Part shown: piece after piece, positions 37,457-46,508 of the stretch
Position numbering within the stretch: position 1 is the first letter of the stretch
Layout: each line of letters begins with the position of its first letter
From: Phenylobacterium soli
Lineage (GTDB): Bacteria; Pseudomonadota; Alphaproteobacteria; Caulobacterales; Caulobacteraceae
DNA: 64,000 bases
Reading direction: 5' to 3'
Assembly (NCBI RefSeq): GCF_003254475.1
Contig: NZ_QFYQ01000001.1
Span: forward strand, 496,001-560,000
Position numbers and translations under genes: made by a program
Notes under the pieces: model-generated
What the model saw: only the letters and a program-made list of their open reading frames with translations
What the model was told of the DNA's origin: nothing
The model's database searches: none

Positions 37457-38563
37457 TTGAAACGCGCAGCCATTCTCGCCGTCAGCACGGCCCTCGGCCT
37501 GGCCCTCGCCGGCCCCTCCCTCGCCGCCCCGGCGAAGGCGGCCTCGGCTGCTCCCGCCGCCGCCTGGAAGGCGCCGCGCAACGCCATGGGCCAGCCGGAC
37601 CTGGCCGGCAACTGGACCAATGCGACCCTCACCCCGCTGATCCGCAACCCGAAGTACGGCGCCCAGCTGGTCATGCCGCCGGATGCGGTGAAGGCTGAAG
37701 AGTCCGAGATGGCCCGGCAGTTCGCCGAGGGCAACAAGCCGACCGACCCCAACGCCGGCGTGCAGCAGGGCGTGGAGAAGAACGTGCGTCCCGAGTTCGC
37801 GGCGGCCGGCGGCGACGTGGGCGGCTACAACATCGGCTGGCTCGACCCCGGTTCGCAGGTCATGCGCGTTGGCGGCGAGCCCCGCACCTCCCTGATCACC
37901 ACCAGCGACGGCCGTCCGCCCAAGCGCCGCGACGGGGCGCCCGCGCCGGCTGGCTTCCGCAATGGCCTCGGCTCGTTCGATTCCTACGAGACCCGCTCGC
38001 TCGGCGAGCGCTGCATCCTGGGCTTCGGCCGCAACGCCGGGCCGCCGATGTTCCCGAACGGCTTCTACAACAACAACTACCAGATCGTTCAGACGCCGAC
38101 CTACGTCGCCATCGACGTTGAGATGGTCCACGACATCCGGATCGTGCGCCTGAACGCCCAGCACCGGACCGACGGGGTGCGGCCGTGGATGGGCGACTCG
38201 GTGGGCCACTACGAGGGCGACACCCTGGTGGTCGAAACCACCAACATCCCCGAGCAGCAGAACTTCTTCGGCTCGTGGAAGAACCTGAAGGTCACGGAGC
38301 GCTTCACGCGGGTGGCCCCCAACCGGCTGCTCTACCAGTTCACCATCGACGACCCGAGCCTGTGGGAGAAGCCGTGGGGCGGGGAGTACGAGTTCTCGAC
38401 CCTGAAGGGCGAGCTCTACGAATACGCCTGCCACGAGGGCAACTACGCCCTGCCCGGCATGCTCGCCGGCGCTCGCAACCAGGAGAAGGAAGCCGCCGAA
38501 GCCGCCGCCAAGGCCGCGGCGCCGCCGGCCGCCGCGCCTTCCAAGGGCAAGAAGGGCGCCTGA
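37457..38563 (+). CDS. Secreted protein of unknown function
   Basis: A 368-residue exported protein: signal peptide MKRAAILAVSTALGLALAGPSLA, then an unrecognised domain with GQPDLAGNWTNATLTPLIRNPKYGAQLVMPPDAVKA at the start and a globular C-terminal part with YNNNYQIVQTPTYVAIDVEMVHDIRIVRL and EGDTLVVETTNI. The tail is Ala/Lys-rich. This type of protein is frequent in alphaproteobacteria in several copies and is uncharacterised. TTG 37457 follows GGGGAGCAG. It is divergent from the quinoprotein gene and may be its partner. Confidence 0.8.
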   Translation: MKRAAILAVSTALGLALAGPSLAAPAKAASAAPAAAWKAPRNAMGQPDLAGNWTNATLTPLIRNPKYGAQLVMPPDAVKAEESEMARQFAEGNKPTDPNAGVQQGVEKNVRPEFAAAGGDVGGYNIGWLDPGSQVMRVGGEPRTSLITTSDGRPPKRRDGAPAPAGFRNGLGSFDSYETRSLGERCILGFGRNAGPPMFPNGFYNNNYQIVQTPTYVAIDVEMVHDIRIVRLNAQHRTDGVRPWMGDSVGHYEGDTLVVETTNIPEQQNFFGSWKNLKVTERFTRVAPNRLLYQFTIDDPSLWEKPWGGEYEFSTLKGELYEYACHEGNYALPGMLAGARNQEKEAAEAAAKAAAPPAAAPSKGKKGA

Positions 38564-38589
38564 TCGGCGCCATCACTACAGACACTGCG

Positions 38590-38615
38590 CGGGCGGCCCT
38601 TGGGCCGCCCGTTTG
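38590..38615 (+). terminator. Terminator-like hairpin
   Basis: CGGGCGGCCC (38590-38599) and GGGCCGCCCG (38602-38611) pair perfectly with a two-base loop; TTTG follows. It closes the secreted-protein gene before the convergent amidase. Confidence 0.7.
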
Positions 38616-38686
38616 CGTTGGGACCTAGGCGTCGGCGGGCAAGGGCGGTTGCGCAGCCCCGGGCGATGGTCGCCCGACAAGCTCAC

Positions 38687-40141
38687 TCAGACGCGAACCT
38701 CGGTGAAGGTCCCGGGGGCGATGAAGCCGCGGATATTCTCATCGATCGCCTGGGCGAGGGAGAGGGTGCGCGCGTCGCCGCCGGACGGTCCGATGAGCTG
38801 GACGCCGACCGGCAGGTTCGCCGCGGCGCGACCGGCCGGGATCGCCGTCGCCGGCAGGCCGAGGGCCGTGGCGAGCGCGATCCAGTTGAGCATCGAATTG
38901 TAGGGAATGGTCGCGCCGGTGGAGAGGCGCAGGCTGCGCGACTGGAACGGCCGATGGTCGTGCGGGAAGGCGGCCAGGGGCGTGATCGGCGCGAGGATCG
39001 CATCGAAGCGCTCGAACACCGGCTCGATCTCGTGACGCAGGCGGCAGCGGACGGCGTCAGCCTCCATCCACTCGCGATGGGTGGCGGTGTAGGCCAGAGC
39101 CATGGCGGCGGGGGACAGGGGGTCGGCCCCGCGCTTGAGCGCCATCCTGGCGAACGGCCGCATCATCTGCATCTGGCGCAGGGCCTGCGGCGGCAGGTCC
39201 TCGCCGAGGACGCCGCCGAGGAGGGTGTGATAGGCGCCCATCAGCGTCCGCGCGTCCACCGGCGAGGCGATCGGCGTCACCTCCGCGCCGGCGCGGGCCA
39301 GCTCGACCGCGAGGGTCTCGATGAGGGCCCGCACTTCCGGATCCAGCGGGAACAGGGGCTCCTCGATCCAGAGCCCGATCCGCGCCTTGGCGAGGTCGGC
39401 CGGCTGGGCTTTGGGCGCGACCGAGCCGCCCGCCAGCACCGAGAGCAGCAGGCGCAGGTCGCGGGCCGAGCGCGCCATCGGCCCGACCACGTTGAGGTCG
39501 CGCTCGACCCAGGAGCCCGGCCGCGGCGGGACGTGGCCGTGCTGGGGCACGAGCCCCCAGGTGGGCTTGTGCGAGAACACCCCGCAGAAGCTCGCCGGCA
39601 CGCGCAGCGACCCGCCGATGTCCGAGCCGATCTCGAGGGCCGTCACCCGGGCGGCCAGCGCCGCCGCGGCGCCGCCGGAGGAGCCGCCGGTCGTCCGCGA
39701 GGGATCCCACGGATTGTTCGTGGTCCCGTAGAGGGGATTGTAGGTCTGCCAGTCCGCGGCCATGACCGGGGTGTTGGTCTTGCCCCAGATCACCGCGCCC
39801 TCGGCCCGGGCCCGCGCGACCGAGGTGGCGTCCTCCGCCTGGCGCCGGCGCATGGCCTCGAGCCCCGAGGAGGCCGGCATGCCGACCACATCGAGGGTGT
39901 CCTTGATGGTCATGGGCAGGCCGGCGAGCGGGCCGAGCGCCTCGCCCTTGGCCCTCAGGTCGTCGATGGCCTTGGCGCGCTCCAGCGCCCGTTCCGGGTC
40001 GGCCATGACCACGGCGTTCAGCGCCTCGTGGGTCTGCTCGTGGCGGGCCATGGCCGCCTTGAGGAGTTCGGCCGCCGAGATCCGCTTGCCCGCCAGGGCC
40101 GCGAGCTGGCCGCCCGCGTCGAGCTCCAGCACATCGGCCAT
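38687..40141 (-). CDS. Amidase-signature family amidase
   Basis: Hydrolase of 484 residues with the Ser-cisSer-Lys triad of the amidase-signature family: K80 in PMTIKDTLDV, the GGSSGG motif at about 152-157, and the nucleophile S178 in GSDIGGSLRVPASFCG. Substrate cannot be deduced. It lies two bases after dapB, and the two are probably co-transcribed. The neighbourhood does not suggest GatA, as gatB and gatC are absent. Confidence 0.9.
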   Translation of the reverse strand: MADVLELDAGGQLAALAGKRISAAELLKAAMARHEQTHEALNAVVMADPERALERAKAIDDLRAKGEALGPLAGLPMTIKDTLDVVGMPASSGLEAMRRRQAEDATSVARARAEGAVIWGKTNTPVMAADWQTYNPLYGTTNNPWDPSRTTGGSSGGAAAALAARVTALEIGSDIGGSLRVPASFCGVFSHKPTWGLVPQHGHVPPRPGSWVERDLNVVGPMARSARDLRLLLSVLAGGSVAPKAQPADLAKARIGLWIEEPLFPLDPEVRALIETLAVELARAGAEVTPIASPVDARTLMGAYHTLLGGVLGEDLPPQALRQMQMMRPFARMALKRGADPLSPAAMALAYTATHREWMEADAVRCRLRHEIEPVFERFDAILAPITPLAAFPHDHRPFQSRSLRLSTGATIPYNSMLNWIALATALGLPATAIPAGRAAANLPVGVQLIGPSGGDARTLSLAQAIDENIRGFIAPGTFTEVRV

Positions 40142-40143
40142 GG

Positions 40144-40923
40144 TCAGGCCTCCTTCGAGAAACCGAGGACATCCTGCATGTCGTAGACGCCGGGCGGCCG
40201 GTCCGGGACCCAGCGCGCCGCGGCCACCGCGCCGCGGGCGAACAGCGACCGGTCGATGCCGGAATGGGAGAGGGTCACGATTTCCTCTTCCGAGGCGAAG
40301 GTCACCTGGTGCTCGCCGATAATGCCGCCGCCGCGCATCACCGAGAAGCCGATGTCGCCCACCCGGCGCTCGCCGGTGATGCCGTCGCGGCCGCGCACCG
40401 CGACCTGATCGAGTTCGACGCCCCGCCCCGCGGCGGCCGCGCGGCCGAGCATCAGGGCGGTGCCCGAGGGACTGTCGACCTTGTGGCGATGGTGGGCCTC
40501 GAAGATCTCGATGTCGTACGCGTCCGGCGGCAGCAGGCGCGCGGCCTGCCGGACGAGGCCCATCAGGATGTTGACGCCCAGGGAGTAGTTGCCGGTCCGG
40601 ACGATCGGGATGGCCAGCGCCGCCTCGTCGATGGCGGCGATGTGGGAGTCCTTCATCCCCGTGGCGCCGACCACCAGCGCCGGGCCGCCGGTCTCCGCGC
40701 AGGCCTGGGCCAGGGCCGCGGAAGCGTCCGGGGTGGTGAAGTCGATGATCACGTCCGCCAGGCTCATGGCCTCGTCCTGGGTGACGAGTCCCTCCGCGTC
40801 GATCCCCGGCCGGTCGAACCGCGCGGCGACGACCAGGCCCGGCTGGCTCTCGACCATGGCCGCCACGGCCCGGCCCATGCGGCCCAGGGCGCCTGCGATG
40901 GCGATCTTCAGCGGCTCAGTCAA
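40144..40923 (-). CDS. dapB: 4-hydroxy-tetrahydrodipicolinate reductase
   Basis: Second committed step toward lysine and diaminopimelate for peptidoglycan. The 259 residues have the NAD(P)-binding motif [21 protein letters not shown], and the active-site HH pair with lysine in [19 protein letters not shown]. It is upstream of the amidase gene and transcribed with it. Confidence 0.95.
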   Translation of the reverse strand: MTEPLKIAIAGALGRMGRAVAAMVESQPGLVVAARFDRPGIDAEGLVTQDEAMSLADVIIDFTTPDASAALAQACAETGGPALVVGATGMKDSHIAAIDEAALAIPIVRTGNYSLGVNILMGLVRQAARLLPPDAYDIEIFEAHHRHKVDSPSGTALMLGRAAAAGRGVELDQVAVRGRDGITGERRVGDIGFSVMRGGGIIGEHQVTFASEEEIVTLSHSGIDRSLFARGAVAAARWVPDRPPGVYDMQDVLGFSKEA

Positions 40924-41011
40924 ACGCGCCTCCCCCGGGCGAACGGCGAACGAGCCGCTAGCATCGCGAGGGAAGGCGCGGGGTCAATCCATTCCGGCGT
41001 CGGCGCCGGAC

Positions 41012-41626
41012 TCAGGCCGCCTGCCGGTAGAGTTCCATCTCCTCGCCAAGCGCCCGGGCCACCGAGGGGCGGGCGTGCAGGCGCTCGCGATAGGCCGCCA
41101 CGTTCGGCCAGGGCGCGAGGTCGAGCCCCACGAACTGGGCCCAGTTGAGCACCGCGGCCATGTAGGCGTCGGCGACGCTGAAGTCGTCGAGCAGCCACTC
41201 GCGGCCGGCCAGGTGTTCGTCCAGGTAGGCGAAGCGCGGCTCGGCCGCCTTGCGGGCCGCCGCCTTGGCCGCGGCGTCGGCCGTTGGGCTGAGCAGGGGG
41301 GTGAACACCGACTTGTGCAGCTCCGAGCCGACGAAGCTCAGCCACTGCTGGAGGCGGTAGCGCTGGAACCCCGTCGGCGCGAGACCGGCCTGCGGCGCCC
41401 GATCGGCGAGGAACTGCAGGATGGCGGCGTTCTCGGTCAGCACCTCGCCGTCCTCGGTGCGCAGGGCCGGCACCAGTCCCTTGGGATTGATCGTGCGGTA
41501 ATCGGCGCCGTCGGCGGTGCGGCCGGCCTTGGTGTCCACCCGGTGGAAGCGCGCCGCCTCGCCGGTCTCGTAGACGACGATCCGGCTGGCCATCGAGCAG
41601 GCGAGCGGGGAGAAGTAGAGGTCCAT
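41012..41626 (-). CDS. Glutathione S-transferase (beta class)
   Basis: A 204-residue GST. The N-terminal thioredoxin fold starts MDLYFSPLACSMASRIV with Cys10 in the beta-class catalytic position, followed by NPKGLVPALRTEDGEVLTENAAILQFLAD (cis-Pro and glutathione-binding E-N pair). The C-terminal helical domain ends in YRERLHARPSVARAL. It is divergent from a TetR gene, 71 bases away, a common sign of regulation by that protein. Confidence 0.9.
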   Translation of the reverse strand: MDLYFSPLACSMASRIVVYETGEAARFHRVDTKAGRTADGADYRTINPKGLVPALRTEDGEVLTENAAILQFLADRAPQAGLAPTGFQRYRLQQWLSFVGSELHKSVFTPLLSPTADAAAKAAARKAAEPRFAYLDEHLAGREWLLDDFSVADAYMAAVLNWAQFVGLDLAPWPNVAAYRERLHARPSVARALGEEMELYRQAA

Positions 41627-41697
41627 GGCGAGACTCCGGTCTGTGATTTATATACCGTCTCGCACATAATGGTCGCACGTCAAGGATTGTTTGCGAA
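41627..41697. promoter_or_regulatory. Divergent GST/TetR promoter region
   Basis: The 71-base gap is AT-richer than its surroundings. It includes TTGACG on the minus strand (41685-41680 region), TTTATATA and CATAAT, and a repeated CCGGTCT/CCGTCT element and CGCAC direct repeats. These are plausible promoter and operator parts, but none is a perfect palindrome. Confidence 0.35.
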
Positions 41698-42321
41698 GTG
41701 GTACAAAATAATGCAGGCGATGCGCCCCGGCGGCGCGGCCGCCCCCGCAGCTTCGACGAGGGCGAGGTGCTGGAGAAGGCGCGGGGCGTCTTCTGGAACC
41801 TCGGCTATGCGGCCGCGAGCCTGGACGACATCGCCGAGGCCACCGGGCTGAACCGCCCGAGCCTCTACGCCGCGTTCGGCGACAAGCACGCGCTCTACAT
41901 GCGCGCGCTCGAGCACACGCGGACGGGCGCACGGACCGCGATGACGGCGATGCTCGGCCGCGAGGGGACGTTGCGCGAGGTGCTCTCGAGCCTGTTCGAC
42001 GCCGCCATCGGCGCCTACGTGGCCGGCGAGATGGGCCAGCGCGGCTGCTTCATCGTCGGCACGGCGGTGACCCAGGCGGTGAACGATCCCGAAGCCCGTG
42101 CCCTGGCGGCGGCCTTCGTGGCTGACGAAGACGAGGTCTTCCGCGGCCGTTTCGCCCGCGCTGCGAACGAGCTGGCGGGCGGGATCACGCCCGACGCGGC
42201 GGCGACGATCGCCACGGCGACGCTGCACACCCTGGCGATCCGCGCCCGCACCGGCGAGGACCGCGAGGGGCTCCAGCGGGTGGCGCGGGCCGCCGTCGAC
42301 CTGATCTGCGCTCCCTCATAG
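41698..42321 (+). CDS. TetR-family regulator
   Basis: A 207-residue repressor-type protein. The N-terminal HTH (ASLDDIAEATGLNRPSLYAAFGDKHALY) is typical TetR; the C-terminal part is the ligand-binding helix bundle (TAVTQAVNDPEARALAAAFVADEDEVFRGRF). The start is GTG 41698, with no strong ribosome site. Its divergent position suggests it controls the adjacent GST gene. Ligand unknown. Confidence 0.88.
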   Translation: MVQNNAGDAPRRRGRPRSFDEGEVLEKARGVFWNLGYAAASLDDIAEATGLNRPSLYAAFGDKHALYMRALEHTRTGARTAMTAMLGREGTLREVLSSLFDAAIGAYVAGEMGQRGCFIVGTAVTQAVNDPEARALAAAFVADEDEVFRGRFARAANELAGGITPDAAATIATATLHTLAIRARTGEDREGLQRVARAAVDLICAPS

Positions 42322-42348
42322 GCGCCGCTCCCTCAGGGTGAAGGTTGT

Positions 42349-42372
42349 TTGGCGAGGCCCAGGTCTCTATAG
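42349..42372 (+). promoter_or_regulatory. Candidate maeB promoter
   Basis: TTGGCG (42349-42354) and CTATAG (42367-42372) are spaced by 12 bases, which fits the Caulobacter-type TTGaCgS-N10-14-GCTANAWC pattern better than the 17-base E. coli spacing. It lies about 48 bases before the maeB ATG. Confidence 0.35.
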
Positions 42373-42419
42373 GTTCCGCCCCTCAACGCCCCCCAAGCTC
42401 AAGGACTCCGCCGCGCGCC

Positions 42420-44711
42420 ATGAGCGACGCCGAAAAACGCACATTCACCGACGAGGAAGCCCTCGCCTTCCACCGCGACCCGAAGCCCGGGAAGATCGCC
42501 ATCGCCGCCACCAAGCCGATGGCGACGCAACGCGACCTGAGCCTCGCCTATTCGCCGGGGGTGGCCGTGCCGGTGCTGCGCATCGCGGAGAACCCGGACG
42601 AGGTCTACGAGTACACCTCCAAGGGCAACCTGGTGGCGGTGATCTCCAACGGCACCGCGATCCTGGGCCTCGGCAATCTGGGCGCCCTAGCGTCGAAGCC
42701 GGTCATGGAGGGCAAGGGGGTGCTCTTCAAGCGGTTCGCCGACGTGGACGCGCTCGACATCGAGGTCTCGGCCACCGATCCGGACGAGATCATCACCGTC
42801 GTCAAGAACATCGGCCCGACCTTCGGGGGCATCAACCTCGAGGACATCAAGAGCCCCGAGTGCTTCCGGATCGAGACGGAGCTGCAGGAGCTCCTCGACA
42901 TCCCGGTCTTCCACGACGACCAGCACGGCACGGCGATCATCTCGGCCGCCGGCCTGATCAACGCCTGCGCCATCACCGGCCGCGACATCAAGACGGTGAA
43001 GGTCGTGCTGAACGGCCCGGGCGCCGCCGGCATCGCCACCCTCGACCTGATCAAGGCCATGGGTGTGCCGCACAACAACGTCATCGCCGTCGACTCCAAG
43101 GGCGTCCTCTACCAGGGCCGCACCGAGGCGATGAACCAGTGGAAGTCGGCGCACGCGGTGCCCACCGACAAGCGCACCCTGGCCGAAGCCCTCGAAGGCG
43201 CCGACGTCTTCATCGGCACATCGGTGAAGGGCGCCCTGACCGGCGAGATGGTCAAGCTGATGGCCCCCAAGCCGATCATCTTCGCCATGGCCAACCCCGA
43301 TCCGGAGATCACGCCGGAAGAGGTCTACGCGGTCCGTCCCGACGCGATCGTGGCCACCGGCCGCTCGGACTATCCGAACCAGGTCAACAACGTCCTCGGC
43401 TTCCCCTACATCTTCCGCGGCGCGCTCGACGTTCGGGCCCGGCGCGTGAACATGGAGATGAAGGTCGCCTGCGCCAACGCCCTGGCCCAGCTCGCCCGCG
43501 AGGACGTGCCGGACGAGGTGGCCGCCGCCTATCACGGCATGCAGCTGAAGTTCGGGCCCGAGTACATCATCCCGACCCCGTTCGACCCGCGCCTCATCTG
43601 GTACATCCCGCCCTTCGTCGCCCAGGCGGCGATGGACACCGGCGTGGCGCGCAAGCCGATCGAGGACATGGACGCCTACCGCGCCAGCCTGGCGCAGCGG
43701 CTCGACCCCACGGCGGCCTTCCTGCAGAAGCTGCAGGGCGCGGTGCTGGCGGGGCCGAAGAAGCGGATCGTCTTCGCCGAGGGCGAGGAGCCGAGCGTGA
43801 TCCGCGCGGCCTACGCCTTCCAGTCGGGAGGCCTCGGCGACGCCATCCTGGTCGGCCGCGAGGAGCTGGTGCACGAGAACATGAAGCTCGTGGGCCTCGA
43901 TCCGGTCGAAGCCAAGCTGGAGATCGTCAACGCGCGGCTGTCGCACTGGAACGCCAGTTTCGTCGACCACCTCTATGCGCGCCTGCAGCGCGAGGGTTAC
44001 CTGCGCCGCGACGTCCAGCGCCTGGTCAACCAGGACCGCAACTCCTTCGCGGCCGCCATGGTCGCGCTCGGCCACGCCGACGGCATGGTGACCGGCGTCA
44101 CCCGCGCCTACGACCAGGTGCTGGAGGAGGTGCTGCGGGTGATCGACCCGGCGCCCGGCGGCCGCGTCATGGGCATGAGCGTGGTGCTGGCCAAGGGCCG
44201 GACCCTGTTCATCGCCGACACCAACGTCACCGAGATGCCGGAGGCCGAGGACCTCGCCGAGATCGCGATCGAGGCGGCGGGCGCGGTGCGCACGTTGGGC
44301 TTCAAGCCGCGCGTCGCCTTCATGAGCTATTCGACCTTCGGCAACCCGATGGGCGAGCGCTCGGAGAAGGTGCGCGACGCGGTCGCCATCCTCGACCAGA
44401 TGGAAGGCATCGACTTCGAGTACGAAGGCGAGATGCCGCCGGAACTGGCGCTCGAACCGGCGCGGCGCGGCAATTACCCGTTCATGCGGCTCTCGGGCCC
44501 GGCCAACGTGCTGATCATGCCGGCTATCCACTCGGCGGCGATCTCCACCCAGCTGCTCAAGTCCATGGGCGGGGCGACGGTGATCGGCCCGATGCTGCTC
44601 GGCCTCGAGCGGTCGGTGCAGATCTGCCCGCTGTCGGCGTCGGTCTCGCGCATCCTGCAGATGGCGACGCTGTGCGCCTACGATCGTCCGCTCGCTGAGA
44701 TCGAGTCCTGA
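42420..44711 (+). CDS. maeB: NADP-dependent malic enzyme with phosphotransacetylase-like domain
   Basis: Converts malate to pyruvate with NADP+. At 763 residues it has the MaeB two-domain layout: malic enzyme (about 1-420, with YSPGVAVPVLRIAENPDEVYEYTSKGN and DDQHGTA) and a C-terminal phosphotransacetylase-like domain (about 440-755, IVFAEGEEPSVIRAA and ANVLIMPAIHSAAIS). The C-terminal domain is usually regulatory, responding to acetyl-CoA, rather than catalytic. ATG 42420 is the first good start; the frame extends upstream into the promoter. acs elsewhere in the window links it to acetyl-CoA metabolism. Confidence 0.93.
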   Translation: MSDAEKRTFTDEEALAFHRDPKPGKIAIAATKPMATQRDLSLAYSPGVAVPVLRIAENPDEVYEYTSKGNLVAVISNGTAILGLGNLGALASKPVMEGKGVLFKRFADVDALDIEVSATDPDEIITVVKNIGPTFGGINLEDIKSPECFRIETELQELLDIPVFHDDQHGTAIISAAGLINACAITGRDIKTVKVVLNGPGAAGIATLDLIKAMGVPHNNVIAVDSKGVLYQGRTEAMNQWKSAHAVPTDKRTLAEALEGADVFIGTSVKGALTGEMVKLMAPKPIIFAMANPDPEITPEEVYAVRPDAIVATGRSDYPNQVNNVLGFPYIFRGALDVRARRVNMEMKVACANALAQLAREDVPDEVAAAYHGMQLKFGPEYIIPTPFDPRLIWYIPPFVAQAAMDTGVARKPIEDMDAYRASLAQRLDPTAAFLQKLQGAVLAGPKKRIVFAEGEEPSVIRAAYAFQSGGLGDAILVGREELVHENMKLVGLDPVEAKLEIVNARLSHWNASFVDHLYARLQREGYLRRDVQRLVNQDRNSFAAAMVALGHADGMVTGVTRAYDQVLEEVLRVIDPAPGGRVMGMSVVLAKGRTLFIADTNVTEMPEAEDLAEIAIEAAGAVRTLGFKPRVAFMSYSTFGNPMGERSEKVRDAVAILDQMEGIDFEYEGEMPPELALEPARRGNYPFMRLSGPANVLIMPAIHSAAISTQLLKSMGGATVIGPMLLGLERSVQICPLSASVSRILQMATLCAYDRPLAEIES

Positions 44712-44805
44712 TGCGGGGCGCAGCAGTCACGTCGAACTAGGTCGCGCGCCGGTCGGGGGAGCGGGCGATCGCCGTCCCGCCCCCCGCCGATCAGGAGCGC
44801 GTTCG

Positions 44806-46128
44806 ATGAGTCCCAGCCCCTTTCCGCACGGGCCCCTTACGATCGGCATCGACTTCGGCACCACCAATACGGTGGTGGCGCTCGCCGGCGCGGACGGACC
44901 GGCGCATCTGGTCAGGTTCCCGGCGCCGGAGCGCGAGCTCTTCGCCTTCCGCTCATGCCTGTCCTTCCACGCCCCGCCCGAGCGGCCGAGCGAGCGCACG
45001 GTCGCGGCCGGCCCCTGGGCGATCGAGGCCTATGTGGAGGACCCGGTCGAGACCCGGTTCATCCAGTCCTTCAAGAGTTTCGCGGCCTCCGAGAGCTTCA
45101 CCGAGACCCAGATCCTCGGCCGCCGTTACCGATTCGAAGACCTGCTCTCCACCTTCCTGCTGAAGCTCAGGGACTATGCCGGGGCCGAGATGGCCGAGCT
45201 GCCGGCGCGGGTGATCGTCGGCCGGCCGGTGACCTTCGCCGGCGCGGCGCCCTCGGAACCCTTGGCCCTGCAGCGCTACGAGACCGCCTTCGCGCGCCTC
45301 GGCTTCTCTGAGATCCTCTACGCCTACGAGCCGGTGGGCGCGGCCTTCTTCTTCGCCCGAACGCTCGACCACGACGCCACCGTCCTGGTCGGCGACTTCG
45401 GCGGCGGCACGAGCGACTTCTCGATCATCCGCTTCGAACGTCACGGCGGGGAGATCCGGTCGACGCCGCTCGGGCGGGCCGGAGTCGGGGTCGCCGGCGA
45501 CGCCTTCGACTACCGGATCATCGACCAGCTGGTCTCGCCCGAGCTCGGCAAGGGGTCGAGCTATGCGAGCTACGGCAAGGCGCTGCCGGTGCCCAACCGC
45601 TACTACGCCGCCTTCGCGCGCTGGGACCAACTCGCCCTGATGCGGGCGAGCCGCGACATGCGCGAGATCCGCAGCCTGCTGCGCGAGGCCGTCGAGCCGG
45701 AGAAGATCGCCCGCCTGATCGAGACCCTCGACGAGAACTACGGCTACCGGCTCTACCGGTCGGTCTCGCAGCTGAAGGAGGCGCTGTCGGCGCAGGAGGA
45801 GGCGGAGTTCCGCTTCGAGGCCGGCTCGATCGAGATCGCCCGGTCCGTGGCCCGGCGAGAGTTCGAGGGCTGGATCGCCCCGGAGCTCGGCCAGATCGAG
45901 AGCGCGGTCGACGCGGCCCTGGCGGATGCGGGCCTGGCGCCCCAAGGCATCGACCGGGTGTTCCTGACCGGCGGATCCTCGCTGGTGCCCGCGGTGCGCG
46001 AGATCTTCCGCCGCCGTTTCCCGGCCGAGCGCATCGAGAGCGGAGCGGAGCTGGAATCGATCGCCTCGGGCCTCGCCCTCATCGGGCGGGAACGGGACCT
46101 CTCGCTGTGGACCGGGCGGGCGGCCTAG
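44806..46128 (+). CDS. Hsp70 family protein (YegD-like)
   Basis: A 440-residue ATPase-domain-only Hsp70 relative. The phosphate-1 motif IGIDFGTTNTVVAL, phosphate-2 LVGDFGGGTSDFSIIRF and adenosine motif VFLTGGSSLVPAVREIF are intact, so ATP binding is likely. The substrate-binding domain of DnaK is missing, as in YegD. Role unknown. Its stop overlaps the stop of the next gene, on the opposite strand, as CTAG. Confidence 0.88.
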   Translation: MSPSPFPHGPLTIGIDFGTTNTVVALAGADGPAHLVRFPAPERELFAFRSCLSFHAPPERPSERTVAAGPWAIEAYVEDPVETRFIQSFKSFAASESFTETQILGRRYRFEDLLSTFLLKLRDYAGAEMAELPARVIVGRPVTFAGAAPSEPLALQRYETAFARLGFSEILYAYEPVGAAFFFARTLDHDATVLVGDFGGGTSDFSIIRFERHGGEIRSTPLGRAGVGVAGDAFDYRIIDQLVSPELGKGSSYASYGKALPVPNRYYAAFARWDQLALMRASRDMREIRSLLREAVEPEKIARLIETLDENYGYRLYRSVSQLKEALSAQEEAEFRFEAGSIEIARSVARREFEGWIAPELGQIESAVDAALADAGLAPQGIDRVFLTGGSSLVPAVREIFRRRFPAERIESGAELESIASGLALIGRERDLSLWTGRAA

Positions 46129-46400
46129 CCGACCGTCGGCGACAGGGCGCCGCCATCGCAGGCCAGGGCGCGCGCCGGCTCCGAGCCGTCCTGCAGGCCG
46201 TCGACGGCCAGCTCGCGCGCATAGCATTGGGCGAGGGGCCGGCTGACCCAGACGCCGACCTCGACCAGCTCACGGGCGAGCGCCGCGTCCTGCGCGGCGT
46301 AGTCCACCGGCGCCGCCTGCGCGGCAGTCGTCTGGGCCGCATAGACGAGGGCGCAGCCGAACAGGCTGGCCGTGGCCGAGATTTCCGCCAGGTTGCGCAT
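46125..46400 (-). CDS. Small hypothetical exported protein
   Basis: A 91-residue ORF starting MRNLAEISATASLFGCALVYAAQTTAAQA, which could be a poor signal peptide, followed by a short Ala-rich sequence with two Cys (QCYARE, ALACDGG). There is no clear ribosome site before ATG 46400 and I recognise no family. The stop overlaps the Hsp70 stop in the same CTAG pattern used by other gene pairs here, which mildly supports it as real. Confidence 0.45.
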   Translation of the reverse strand: MRNLAEISATASLFGCALVYAAQTTAAQAAPVDYAAQDAALARELVEVGVWVSRPLAQCYARELAVDGLQDGSEPARALACDGGALSPTVG

Positions 46401-46508
46401 GGTGGCGCTGCAAAGCCCCGATTGATGGCGTCCCACAAGCCGCGGCTGCGCCGCGGACGCCACACATGGTGACGCCGTTGCTGCGCCGCAACATCCCACC
46501 GACCGCCG

